DNA of 32,286 nt from an uncultured Wohlfahrtiimonas sp. (GTDB taxonomy: Bacteria; Pseudomonadota; Gammaproteobacteria; Cardiobacteriales; Wohlfahrtiimonadaceae). Position numbers and translations under genes: made by a program. The notes under the pieces are model-generated. The model saw only the letters and a list, made by a program, of their open reading frames with translations, searched no databases and was not told where the DNA came from. The DNA lies in assembly GCA_947630895.1 (NCBI GenBank), contig CANRJJ010000018.1:1-32286 (forward strand), written 5' to 3'. Positions 18,789 to 27,116 of the stretch are shown one piece after another; within the stretch, counting starts at the first letter, position 1; every line of letters begins with the position of its first letter.

Positions 18789-20198
18789 TTACTTCGTAAT
18801 AAATGTTGATGATAAAGAGTGAGTTTCAATGACTTTACCTTGATCATCTCTAACAATCACTTCCATGTTAACTGGCTGTGTTGGTGCGCTTTGGCTTGTT
18901 TGATGAATGAAAATCGACCAGTTTCTACGGCTACCTGGTGCCAATGTTTCATTATTCTCAGGAATATTTAAAACGATATCCTTAGGATCAACCAACTTCA
19001 CTTCGACAGATTTTGGTGTCATCGTTAAGTTATTTAATTTTAAAACATAACGATTTTGTATCAATCCATCACTCATTCGAGTATATGAAGGTGTACGTGT
19101 TTTTTCTAATAAAAATGACATCTGTGCACTTGTCACGATGCTCCAAATTAAAACACCCATCACTGTTAGAATTACTAAACCATAACCAATATTACGTGGT
19201 TTAAAGTAATGCGTTTTTTTGCCTTCTAATCCATTTAATGAGTCATATCGGATCAAACCAGTTGGATATCCTGTTTTAGTCATCATCGTATCACAGGCAT
19301 CAATACACAAACCACAAGTGATACATTTGTAGTTTAATCCTTCACGGATATCAATCCCTGCAGGGCAAACTTGTACACATAAATCACAATCCACGCAGTC
19401 ACCATGACCAGCTTCATGACGAGTATTTAAATCACGCAAATCACCGACAGGTTTTGCACGTCCTTTAGCACCTTCACCACGTTTTTCATCATATGCAACT
19501 ACTAATGTATCTGAATCAAACATTACACCTTGGAATCGAGCATACGGACACATATAAGAACATACTTGCTCTCTAGCAAATCCTGCCATCACAAATGTAG
19601 CAATCGTAATGAATAATGTTGTGCCATAAGCTGCAAATGCTGCCTGCCCTAAAAAGAATTCTTTGAATAATTCTGTCGCGGGTGTCCAATAAGCCGTAAA
19701 CGTAAAGCCTGTCCAAATTGATACCAACAACCAAACTAACCAGGTTCCACCAACACGTGTTATTTTTTCAGCATTCCAAGGCATGTCATGTAATTTTTGG
19801 CGCTTATTTCGTCCACCTTGAATCCACGTTTCTAACTTGATAAAAAAGTCAGTCCAGATCGTTTGGAAACAGAAATAACCACAAAATACACGCCCAGCAA
19901 TATTTGTGACAAAAAATAGCATGAATGCAAAGAGCATTAATACACCTGCAAGCCACATAATATTTTGAACATCAACTACTAAACCTAAAACATAAAATCG
20001 TTGGGTTGTTAAATCAAACAATACTGCTTGATTAGGAATATTTTCTCCTCTTGGCCACGGTAACCATGGCAATAAATAAAACACAGCAAGTCCTAAATAC
20101 AAAATTGCAGACTTAAATGTGCGAAATTTCCCTTTAATATCTCTTGTAAAGATTGGAATTCGCTTTTGATAAAGCGATTCTGGCTGTTGGTTTGACAC
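18789..20198 (-). CDS. ccoG: CcoG/RdxA polyferredoxin, cbb3 oxidase accessory protein
   Basis: A 469-residue inner-membrane protein with about five TM segments. The N-terminal NapH-like Cys motif reads 'GYFCFQTIWTDFF' and another region reads 'CSYMCPYARFQGVMFD'. Two [4Fe-4S] ferredoxin motifs follow, 'CVDCDLCVQVCP' and 'CITCGLCIDACD'. An Ig-like periplasmic domain forms the C-terminal 110 residues or so. CcoG is reported to act as a cupric reductase supplying Cu+ during cbb3 assembly. The start is a GTG with AGGGAGG six bases upstream. A terminator separates it from ccoP, so it probably has its own promoter in the 85 bp upstream, though none was convincing. Confidence 0.94.
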   Translation of the reverse strand: MSNQQPESLYQKRIPIFTRDIKGKFRTFKSAILYLGLAVFYLLPWLPWPRGENIPNQAVLFDLTTQRFYVLGLVVDVQNIMWLAGVLMLFAFMLFFVTNIAGRVFCGYFCFQTIWTDFFIKLETWIQGGRNKRQKLHDMPWNAEKITRVGGTWLVWLLVSIWTGFTFTAYWTPATELFKEFFLGQAAFAAYGTTLFITIATFVMAGFAREQVCSYMCPYARFQGVMFDSDTLVVAYDEKRGEGAKGRAKPVGDLRDLNTRHEAGHGDCVDCDLCVQVCPAGIDIREGLNYKCITCGLCIDACDTMMTKTGYPTGLIRYDSLNGLEGKKTHYFKPRNIGYGLVILTVMGVLIWSIVTSAQMSFLLEKTRTPSYTRMSDGLIQNRYVLKLNNLTMTPKSVEVKLVDPKDIVLNIPENNETLAPGSRRNWSIFIHQTSQSAPTQPVNMEVIVRDDQGKVIETHSLSSTFITK

Positions 20199-20275
20199 AG
20201 CGCCCTCCCTATGACTAATTTTAACGGTTACTATTGCCCCGACTCCCGCCTCTATTGTACTACTCTTTAATACTG

Positions 20276-20314
20276 AATAAAAATAAAGGGCTCAAGATTT
20301 ACCATGAGCCCTTT
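20276..20314 (-). terminator. Intrinsic terminator after ccoP
   Basis: A 10-bp stem (aaagggctca 20285-20294 with tgagcccttt 20305-20314) has a 10-base loop and on the minus strand is followed by ATTTTTATTC. It marks the end of the ccoNOQP transcript. Confidence 0.82.
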
Positions 20315-20347
20315 ACTATTTTACCGTTTCTTAATTTGAATCAGGTC

Positions 20348-21286
20348 TTATTGTCCACCACCTAACTCATGAACATAGATAGCCAAAGCTCTGATTTGCT
20401 CATTTGTTAAACGATCTTTCCAAGTTGGCATTACGCGATCTGTTGCCGCAGTTACACCATTGATAACTTGTGTACGGATCATCGCAACTTTTTCTTCGTC
20501 ATTTTTTGCTTCAAATACAGGAACTAATTCCCAAATTTGATCTGTTAAGTTTGCACCACCAACAGTCGTTACACCTTTACCATCTTGACCATGACAAACA
20601 AAACATGTTCCTTTACCTTCAAAAATAACCTGACCACGTTCTGATGCTTCATCAGGTGTATAGTTGTTAGATAAAGTTAATACATATTTTGAAACATCTG
20701 TAATTTCATCATCATTCAAGCCAGTTAATGTAGCTGGTGTCATATTACCCGTACGACCATTAGAAATAGTTTGTTCAATTTGTGAATAATGACCACCCCA
20801 TAACCATGCATCATCCGTTAAGTTTGGATACAAACCAAATTTACCTTCACCACCCGCACCATGACAAGTCGCACAGTTATCAGCAAACATTACAGCACCA
20901 GTTTGCAATGCAAACTCTTTTAAACCTAAATTTTCAGTTGCCTGAATATCTTCAAGTTTAGTCAAAGCACCCAATTTGCCATAATACTCATCACGATTTT
21001 TAGCTTCTGGTGATGACTGTAACTCATGTGTTAATACTGCACGAGTATTCCATGGCACATGCTCTTCTTTACCATCTACTTGAATTTCTACAGTTTTAAT
21101 ACCTTTAGTCCAACTATTCGGCAATGGCCATGTTGGATAAAGTACCCAGTAAATTAAAGAGAAAATTACAGTTGCGTAGAAACACAACAACCACCATCTT
21201 GGTAATGGATTGTTGTACTCCTGAACACCATCCCATGAATGCCCAGTAGTTTCAACTTCCTGTTTTTTATCAATATTTTCGCTCAT
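20348..21286 (-). CDS. ccoP: Cytochrome cbb3 oxidase diheme subunit CcoP
   Basis: A 312-residue membrane-anchored diheme cytochrome c. The N-terminal 'HSWDGVQEYNNPLPRWW' is the CcoP signature, followed by one TM (about 32-50), a linker, and two c-type domains with 'CATCH' (Cys138, Cys141, His142) and 'CFVCH' (Cys228, Cys231, His232). Candidate distal Met ligands are in 'GNMTPAT' and 'RVMPTWKD'. CcoP receives electrons from soluble cytochromes or bc1 and passes them to CcoO. GGGGA lies before the ATG. It ends the ccoNOQP set. Confidence 0.95.
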   Translation of the reverse strand: MSENIDKKQEVETTGHSWDGVQEYNNPLPRWWLLCFYATVIFSLIYWVLYPTWPLPNSWTKGIKTVEIQVDGKEEHVPWNTRAVLTHELQSSPEAKNRDEYYGKLGALTKLEDIQATENLGLKEFALQTGAVMFADNCATCHGAGGEGKFGLYPNLTDDAWLWGGHYSQIEQTISNGRTGNMTPATLTGLNDDEITDVSKYVLTLSNNYTPDEASERGQVIFEGKGTCFVCHGQDGKGVTTVGGANLTDQIWELVPVFEAKNDEEKVAMIRTQVINGVTAATDRVMPTWKDRLTNEQIRALAIYVHELGGGQ

Positions 21287-21316
21287 AAAAAGTCCCCAAA
21301 ATTGACTGCGATAAAT

Positions 21317-21544
21317 TTATTGTTGTTTATCGCTATTATTGTTTTGTACGTTACGAGATTCATTTAATACGCTCAAATCCTCATCATCCATGAGAGGAAT
21401 ACTGCGATATTTATCGTAACGCGCCTTACGATCCTTACTAGTGAAGACATAAATAATAATGCAGATAAAGACGGTCATAAATATTACAGCCGCTGCTGTT
21501 TTACTATTCCCTAAATCTGTAAACCACTGAAAAAACTCTAACAT
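21317..21544 (-). CDS. ccoQ: Cytochrome cbb3 oxidase subunit CcoQ/FixQ
   Basis: A 75-residue protein with one TM (about 15-33) and a charged cytoplasmic tail, 'SKDRKARYDKYRSIPLMDDE'. CcoQ stabilises CcoP association with the CcoN-CcoO core. The tail is longer than the usual 50-60 residues and ends in an Asn/Gln-rich stretch. Position between ccoO and ccoP is the standard one. Identification leans on context as well as sequence. Confidence 0.88.
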   Translation of the reverse strand: MLEFFQWFTDLGNSKTAAAVIFMTVFICIIIYVFTSKDRKARYDKYRSIPLMDDEDLSVLNESRNVQNNNSDKQQ

Positions 21545-21566
21545 ATTTATGCCTCCAAACTATTAA

Positions 21567-22379
21567 TTACTCACGGAATTTACTGTACTGAATACCATCA
21601 TCATCTTTAAACTGATACATAGTACCTAATACCTGTAAATACGCGACTAAGGCTGCCATTTCTGTAATTCCTTCGCTACCTGGGTCGAAGTTACCTGCTT
21701 TAGCTTGATCTTCTAGATTTTTCGTAGAATCTCCGATTACTAAAAGCTTAGCAACGCTCTCTCCAAAACGTTCTACGTTTGAATTGTATTCTTCTTCATT
21801 AATAGAATAAGGAACACCTGTAATGCGTAAAGCTTTTAAGTGAGCTTCAATATCTTTGTAATACAATTGATTTTCACTTAAGAAAGGATAACCAGGCATG
21901 ATTGATAATGGCTCAACACTTCTTGGGTCTTTCAAATGCTCAGACTGCCAACGATTGCTGTATTTTCCACCTACACGAGCAATGTCTGGACCAGTACGCT
22001 TAGAACCCCATTGGAATGGGTGATCAAACTGTGATTCTGCTGCTAATGAATAGTGTCCATAACGTAAGTACTCATCTTGCATTGGACGAATTTGTTGTGA
22101 ATGACAAGCATAACAACCTTCGCGGATATATATATTACGACCCAATAACTCTAAAGGAGTATATGGACGAATCGCATCTACTTCACGCTTAATACGAACA
22201 CGCTTACCATTTTCATCACGAGTTGTTTCTGTGATTTCTTTTTTCACAACTTCAATCGTATCGTTAATAAAGAATAATGGAACGATCTCGATCAAGCCAC
22301 CAATACTGATAATTACTAAAGTTAATACTAATAGCAATCCAGAGTTTTTTTCAATTTGTTCATGTTTAATCATATTCAA
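21567..22379 (-). CDS. ccoO: Cytochrome cbb3 oxidase monoheme subunit CcoO
   Basis: A 270-residue membrane-anchored cytochrome c. One TM (about 14-37) is followed by the heme motif 'REGCYACHSQQIRP' (Cys89, Cys92, His93), then 'YGHYSLAAESQFDHPFQWGSKRTGPD', whose core 'DHPFQWGSKRTGPD' is nearly invariant in the family, and 'IMPGYPFL' with the candidate axial Met. Compared with typical CcoO, about 30 charged residues (41-69, KKEITETTRDENGKRVRIKR) are inserted between the TM and the heme domain, and the C-terminal half is also extended. An in-frame second Met at residue 3 is an alternative start. Confidence 0.95.
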   Translation of the reverse strand: MNMIKHEQIEKNSGLLLVLTLVIISIGGLIEIVPLFFINDTIEVVKKEITETTRDENGKRVRIKREVDAIRPYTPLELLGRNIYIREGCYACHSQQIRPMQDEYLRYGHYSLAAESQFDHPFQWGSKRTGPDIARVGGKYSNRWQSEHLKDPRSVEPLSIMPGYPFLSENQLYYKDIEAHLKALRITGVPYSINEEEYNSNVERFGESVAKLLVIGDSTKNLEDQAKAGNFDPGSEGITEMAALVAYLQVLGTMYQFKDDDGIQYSKFRE

Positions 22380-22391
22380 TTTCTCCTTATG

Positions 22392-23852
22392 TTAAGCATG
22401 AGCAACAACTGTTGGAATAGTTGCATGTTTTTCTTGCTGTGCTTTAGTACCTTGTTTCATTGTCATGATGAAATTATAAATCATGATCAATGCACCCAAT
22501 AAGAACATTGCTCCACCTAATGCACGTAGGATATATGGTGTATGCATGAACTGAACTGTTTCGATAAATTTGTATGTCAATGTACCGTAGTTCGGATCAA
22601 AACTTCTCCACATCATACCTTGACCAATACCTGCAACCCATAATGCTGCAACGTATAATACGATACCTATTGTTGCTAACCAGAAGTGAGCAAATACTAA
22701 TTTTTCACTATACAACTTAGCACCAAATACACGTGGAATCATGTGATATAAAGAACCAAATGTAATCATTGCTACCCAGCCTAATGCACCTGAATGCACG
22801 TGACCAACTGTCCAGTCAGTGTAGTGAGATAAAGCATTTACTGATTTCAAGCTCATCAATGGGCCTTCAAATGTACTCATACCATAGAATGATAATGCTA
22901 CAACGAAGAAACGTACGATAGGATTAGTACGAACTTGATCCCAAGCACCTGACAATGTCATGATACCATTGATCATACCGCCCCATGATGGTAACAATAA
23001 GATAATTGAGAACGTTGCTGCTAATGAAGATACCCAATCTGGTAATGAAGTCCAATGCAAGTGATGCGCACCAGCCCACATGTACAAGAATGATAATGCC
23101 CAGAAGTGAATAATCGATAAACGATAAGAATAAACTGGACGATTAACTTCTTTTGGAACGAAGTAGTACATCATACCCAAGAAAGCAACTGTTAAGAAGA
23201 AACCTACAGCATTATGCCCGTACCACCACTGAACCATTGCACTCTGAACACCAGAGAATACGTTATATGATTTTAGTGTCCAGCCATCAATTACTGGAAT
23301 TGTGATGTTATTGAAAATATGCAAAATTGCTGTTGCTAAAATGAATGCCAAATAGAACCAGTTAGCTACATAAATATGCTCTTGCTTACGGCGCAAAAGA
23401 GTATTGAAATATACCCAGAAGTAACAAACCCAAACAACTGCAACAGCGATATCAATAGGCCATTCAAACTCAGCGTACTCTTGTCCTTGTGTGAAACCTA
23501 AAGGATAGCTGATTAAAATTAAGAAAACACCTACTGTCCAACCCCAGAATACAAACTCTGCAACTTTTCCGTAAGCCAATCTAACTTGACAAGTACGTTG
23601 AACAACATAAAACGATGTTGCCATTAATGCCGAACCACCCATACCGAATATAACCATATTCGTATGTACTGGTCTAATACGTCCAAAATTTAACCATGCT
23701 AGATCAAAGTTTAACGCAGGCCATGCTAGCTCTAGAGCTGCCCAAAGACCTGCCACCATACCTATCGCACCCCAAACTAAAGTCATGATTGCAAATTTAC
23801 GAATCACACTGTAGTTATATTGGGTGTCCCTAATATCTACGGTTTCTCCCAT
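22392..23852 (-). CDS. ccoN: Cytochrome cbb3 oxidase catalytic subunit CcoN
   Basis: A 486-residue, 12-TM heme-copper oxidase subunit that reduces oxygen to water and pumps protons with high oxygen affinity. Family stretches include '[21 protein letters not shown]' (low-spin heme His in 'VHTN'), '[20 protein letters not shown]' (CuB His and the Tyr region), '[15 protein letters not shown]' (CuB His pair) and '[13 protein letters not shown]' (heme ligands). Only motif cores are quoted. The start ATG has GGGGGAAG just upstream. Transcription is predicted from an FNR/Anr-type promoter 60-110 bp upstream, which fits induction at low oxygen. First gene of ccoNOQP. Confidence 0.97.
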   Translation of the reverse strand: MGETVDIRDTQYNYSVIRKFAIMTLVWGAIGMVAGLWAALELAWPALNFDLAWLNFGRIRPVHTNMVIFGMGGSALMATSFYVVQRTCQVRLAYGKVAEFVFWGWTVGVFLILISYPLGFTQGQEYAEFEWPIDIAVAVVWVCYFWVYFNTLLRRKQEHIYVANWFYLAFILATAILHIFNNITIPVIDGWTLKSYNVFSGVQSAMVQWWYGHNAVGFFLTVAFLGMMYYFVPKEVNRPVYSYRLSIIHFWALSFLYMWAGAHHLHWTSLPDWVSSLAATFSIILLLPSWGGMINGIMTLSGAWDQVRTNPIVRFFVVALSFYGMSTFEGPLMSLKSVNALSHYTDWTVGHVHSGALGWVAMITFGSLYHMIPRVFGAKLYSEKLVFAHFWLATIGIVLYVAALWVAGIGQGMMWRSFDPNYGTLTYKFIETVQFMHTPYILRALGGAMFLLGALIMIYNFIMTMKQGTKAQQEKHATIPTVVAHA

Positions 23853-23921
23853 ACTTCCCCCGAAATAAAATTAAAAGATTTACATAAAAACATATATTTA
23901 CCACACACGGCAACACTCTAC

Positions 23922-23927
23922 ATTTTA
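23922..23927 (-). promoter_or_regulatory. Predicted -10 element of the ccoNOQP promoter
   Basis: TAAAAT on the minus strand lies 21 bases after the FNR-like box. The implied transcription start near 23914 puts the box centre at about -41.5, the classical class II activator position. Confidence 0.65.
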
Positions 23928-23948
23928 CGCTAAGCCACTATAATTACC

Positions 23949-23962
23949 TTGACAAATATCAA
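23949..23962 (-). promoter_or_regulatory. FNR/Anr-type binding site upstream of ccoN
   Basis: TTGATATTTGTCAA on the minus strand matches the FNR consensus TTGAT-N4-ATCAA at 9 of 10 fixed positions. Its distance to the predicted -10 fits a class II FNR-activated promoter. cbb3 operons are commonly under FNR, Anr or FixK control. Confidence 0.78.
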
Positions 23963-24008
23963 CTGATACCTGTCATAAACACGGGTATTCTAACCGATTT
24001 AAAAAAAA

Positions 24009-25376
24009 TTAGGTAGTCAAATGCACGCCTGAAATCATTTGATAAACATGTACTGCATAACGATCTGTCATTCCTGATATAAAATCAGTTATTTTTAATA
24101 TCCTTATATATGGATCTTCATCCAATTTTCTATTTTTATCTAAAAACTGATCGGGTAAAAAACTTAGCAACATTCTTGATTTAGAGGTTGTACCTGAATA
24201 ATACTCTTGATTCACTGCGCCGACAAATGCTTTTAATAATCCTTCTATAATTTCATGTCCGGCTATCCCGACTTCCAATACAGGCTTTGAAACATATATA
24301 TGATCATAAGCATATGATTTAATTTCAGCCAATGCTTTTGAAGATGGGATCAAGTGCAACAAATCAACTGTACACTTCCCTTGTAAAATTTCACTTTCAT
24401 GCTCAATAAATGCGGTGGCTACTTCATCAATTAATAATCCCATAGCATAAGCACGCAAGTACTCTATTTTGTCTTTATCACGACTGATGCGTTTTACTTT
24501 ATTTGGAAATCCACCATAGCGATCGATGATCATCTGGTAAAATTCAATGACCAAGTTACTAGAAACTAATGATAATCGATAAGCATCTTCTATATCGACC
24601 AATGTGTAGCATAAATCATCTGCTGCTTCTAAAAGGTAAACTAGTGGATGCCTAGCAAATGCAACTGGCTTTCCATCCTCTTCTAATAAAGGAAGTAAAC
24701 CTAAAGTATCAACAACGTACTGAAACTCTTTTTTTTCTGATTGGAAATAATTAAACTTTTTTAAAGCAACATTATTGAGTTTTTGTCTTTCTAAGCTGCC
24801 GCAAGGATATTTCAACATACTCGCTAACGTTGATAATGAAAGTTGCATTCCACCTTCATTATCTGCATTTTGCAATTTAGTTAATAATCGAAAACCTTGA
24901 GCATTACCCTCAAAGTTTAAAAGATCTTGCTGCTCTGCTACTTTCATTTCTGATAATGCTTTTTGCCCAACAGAACTATCCGCAAAAAATTGAGCAATTC
25001 CATCTTCACCTGCATGACCAAATGGTGGATTACCAATATCATGTGCCAAGGCGGCAGCTGATAAAATTGTGCCAAGATCTGATGCTCTAAAGTCACCAAT
25101 TTTTAAATCATTCGCTAAATGTTGACCAACTAACATACCAATACTGCGCGCTACACTGCTCACTTCCAAACTATGCGTTAATCTTGTGCGAACATAATCT
25201 GTTTGCGCTAATGGAAAAACCTGAGTTTTATCCTGCAATCTTCGAAAAGCTGCGGAAAAAATCAGGCGATCATAATCTTTTTGGAAGGTTGAACGATACC
25301 ACTGCTGAGCATCAACTGAACTGACAACGCCTAATCTTTCTCTTGTTAATAAGTGTTGCCAATTCATTTCTGTCAT
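24009..25376 (-). CDS. dgt: Deoxyguanosinetriphosphate triphosphohydrolase-like protein
   Basis: A 455-residue HD-domain hydrolase of the dGTPase family, which splits dNTPs to deoxynucleoside and triphosphate. Visible motifs are 'YDRLIFSAAFRRLQDKTQVFPL' (core 'FRRLQDKTQVF'), 'RTRLTHSLEV', the HD motif 'LAHDIGNPPFGHAGED' and 'EAADDLCYTLVDIEDA'. The family contains both true dGTPases and broader dNTPases, so exact substrate is open. Its ATG shares one base with the tsaD stop (TAATG), so it is co-translated as the last gene of the dgkA-tsaD unit. No clear terminator follows. Confidence 0.9.
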   Translation of the reverse strand: MTEMNWQHLLTRERLGVVSSVDAQQWYRSTFQKDYDRLIFSAAFRRLQDKTQVFPLAQTDYVRTRLTHSLEVSSVARSIGMLVGQHLANDLKIGDFRASDLGTILSAAALAHDIGNPPFGHAGEDGIAQFFADSSVGQKALSEMKVAEQQDLLNFEGNAQGFRLLTKLQNADNEGGMQLSLSTLASMLKYPCGSLERQKLNNVALKKFNYFQSEKKEFQYVVDTLGLLPLLEEDGKPVAFARHPLVYLLEAADDLCYTLVDIEDAYRLSLVSSNLVIEFYQMIIDRYGGFPNKVKRISRDKDKIEYLRAYAMGLLIDEVATAFIEHESEILQGKCTVDLLHLIPSSKALAEIKSYAYDHIYVSKPVLEVGIAGHEIIEGLLKAFVGAVNQEYYSGTTSKSRMLLSFLPDQFLDKNRKLDEDPYIRILKITDFISGMTDRYAVHVYQMISGVHLTT

Positions 25377-26392
25377 TATTTATTCTCTTCTGATAACTCC
25401 GAAAGCGGCCATCGTGCTTTTAATTTTATATCATAATCGATACGACCTTGATTGCGCATTAATCGCTCATGCCCAACATATGCAACCATCGCCCCATTAT
25501 CTGTACAGAACAGAGGCCTTGGATAATAAACTCGAATACCTAATGGCTCCATTGTCTTCGCCAATTCTTGACGTAATAATTTATTCGCTGCAACACCACC
25601 CGCGATCACAATTGATTTCACTGAGTGTTCAGTCACTGCTCGTTTGGTTTTAGCAATTAATGTATCAATCACAGCACGCTGAAAACTCGCTGCAATATTT
25701 GGAAAATCAGCTTCAGTTGACTCTTTAATTGTCATGGCAACTTTAGTTTTTAATCCACTAAAACTAAATTTCAAATCGCCGCTATGAATCATTGGCCTTG
25801 GGAAATCATAAGCTTTATCATCCCCCACTTCAGCCATAGCAGCTAATTTTGCACCGCCCGGATAAGGTAACCCCATTAATTTAGCTGTTTTATCAAATGC
25901 TTCACCAACAGCATCATCAAGCGTATCGCCTAGAATCTCATATTCGCCAAATGCTTTAACCAATACTAATTGCGAATGCCCGCCTGACACCAATAAAGTT
26001 ATGAATGGATATTCAGGCACTTCATCTTCTAAATGCACGGCTTGCAAGTGAGCTTCCATGTGATTCACACCTAACAATGGCTTATTCAATGCATAACTCA
26101 AACCTTGAGCGTACAACGCACCAACCATCAAAGCACCGATTAAACCTGGGCCTTCCGTGAATGCAATCCCATCAATATCACTATAATCTTTGCCCGCTTC
26201 ATCTAATGCAGCTTTAACCAATAATGGTAATTTACGAATATGATCACGCGATGCCAATTCTGGTACAACGCCTCCATATTGCGCATGAAGTGCAATTTGT
26301 GAATAAATTTGATGAGCGACTAATTTGTTTTCGCTGTCATACAGCGCAACCCCTGTTTCATCACAAGAGCTTTCGATTCCTAGTACTAACAC
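25376..26392 (-). CDS. tsaD: tRNA N6-threonylcarbamoyladenosine transferase TsaD
   Basis: A 338-residue ASKHA-fold protein essential for t6A37 modification of ANN-decoding tRNAs, acting with TsaB, TsaC and TsaE. Motifs: 'VLGIESSCDETGVALYD' at the N-terminus, metal-binding 'VNHMEAHLQAV', 'LLVSGGHSQLV', 'PYPGGAKLAAMA', 'KFSFSGLKT', 'GGVAANKLLR' and 'CTDNGAMVAYVG'. The start is a GTG with AAGG five bases upstream. It follows dgkA by 24 bp and overlaps the dgt start by one base. Confidence 0.97.
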   Translation of the reverse strand: MLVLGIESSCDETGVALYDSENKLVAHQIYSQIALHAQYGGVVPELASRDHIRKLPLLVKAALDEAGKDYSDIDGIAFTEGPGLIGALMVGALYAQGLSYALNKPLLGVNHMEAHLQAVHLEDEVPEYPFITLLVSGGHSQLVLVKAFGEYEILGDTLDDAVGEAFDKTAKLMGLPYPGGAKLAAMAEVGDDKAYDFPRPMIHSGDLKFSFSGLKTKVAMTIKESTEADFPNIAASFQRAVIDTLIAKTKRAVTEHSVKSIVIAGGVAANKLLRQELAKTMEPLGIRVYYPRPLFCTDNGAMVAYVGHERLMRNQGRIDYDIKLKARWPLSELSEENK

Positions 26393-26416
26393 TTTTACCT
26401 TCTGTTGTTAATTAAG

Positions 26417-26785
26417 TTAGCGAAACACAATGACTGCTATCCATGTCACTGCCGTTAATATCATTGCTAACATCACAATTGCTGATCCAATATCTTTCGC
26501 TTGTCCAGATAACGGATGCTTCTCTGAACTAATTCGATCAACAACTGCCTCAATGCCTGAATTAATCAATTCTGCAATAAGAATCAACCAATAACTGCCA
26601 AATAATAATGCAAACTCTAAACCCGTGCGAGACCAACAAATTGCCAATATAAATGCAATTGGCAATGCATAAACTTCAAGACGAAAAGCCTCTTCATTGC
26701 GAAAGGCTGCTTTCAATCCTTGAGCTGAATATTTAGCTGCATTGACCAGCCTTTTCAACCCTGTCGCACCAGGCTTATTCATCAT
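26417..26785 (-). CDS. dgkA: Diacylglycerol kinase (class I, DgkA)
   Basis: A 122-residue integral membrane kinase with three TM helices that recycles diacylglycerol to phosphatidic acid, for example after membrane-derived glucan or lipid A phosphoethanolamine modification. Family motifs are 'ARNEEAFRLE'-like 'FRNEEAFRLEVYALPIAF' (near residue 30) and the catalytic 'ELINSGIEAVVDRIS...KDIGSAIVML'. Two adjacent ATGs (26785, 26782) are possible starts. The first overlaps the stop of a 47-codon membrane ORF by four bases, suggesting coupling. EptA elsewhere in this window produces the diacylglycerol that DgkA recycles. Confidence 0.95.
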   Translation of the reverse strand: MMNKPGATGLKRLVNAAKYSAQGLKAAFRNEEAFRLEVYALPIAFILAICWSRTGLEFALLFGSYWLILIAELINSGIEAVVDRISSEKHPLSGQAKDIGSAIVMLAMILTAVTWIAVIVFR

Positions 26786-26925
26786 GGCATCGGAACTTCA
26801 ATTAGTTCATTCTGATTTGCATCGCCGTCATAATCTTCCATCAGAATCCAACTGACAAAAACAATAATGACGACTATATAAAACCATCCAAATGATCTTT
26901 TTTTCTTTTCTTCACGATGACGCAT
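26782..26925 (-). CDS. 47-residue single-span membrane microprotein
   Basis: This ORF encodes MRHREEKKKRSFGWF at the N-terminus, then a hydrophobic span (about residues 14-28, YIVVIIVFVSWILM), then an acidic tail (EDYDGDANQNE...) ending VPMP. The basic N-terminus and acidic C-terminus predict N-in/C-out orientation. The start has AAGAG four bases upstream. The TGA stop overlaps the dgkA ATG in an ATGA junction, typical of a real, translationally coupled gene. No family was recognised. It could be a regulator or partner of DgkA, but that is inference from position only. Confidence 0.6.
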   Translation of the reverse strand: MRHREEKKKRSFGWFYIVVIIVFVSWILMEDYDGDANQNELIEVPMP

Positions 26926-26983
26926 CTGCTCTTTTATCCTATGACTTGAAAGATTAAGCTAAGCATTGTAGCTTATTATTTAG

Positions 26984-27012
26984 TTTTCATTAAGTGCGCG
27001 AAAGTGTATTAT
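26984..27012 (+). promoter_or_regulatory. Possible sigma70 promoter upstream of topA
   Basis: TTTTCA (26984-26989) and TATTAT (27007-27012) are separated by 17 bp, about 105 bases before the topA ATG. A second candidate -35, TTGACC at 27071, has only a poor -10. The assignment is tentative. Confidence 0.35.
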
Positions 27013-27116
27013 CACAACGTTTTTATTAAAACCCCATAAAAGCTCACATTCTTATTCTAATTAATGCAGCTTGACCTTTTAATATTGAATCATTATTGAA
27101 GGAACTTTGAACATTC

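Noticed and set aside
27032-27039. CCCCATAA upstream of topA as a sigma32 -10 element
   Set aside because: No CTTGAA-like -35 lies at the right distance (around 27012), so the similarity to the dnaK promoter is probably chance.
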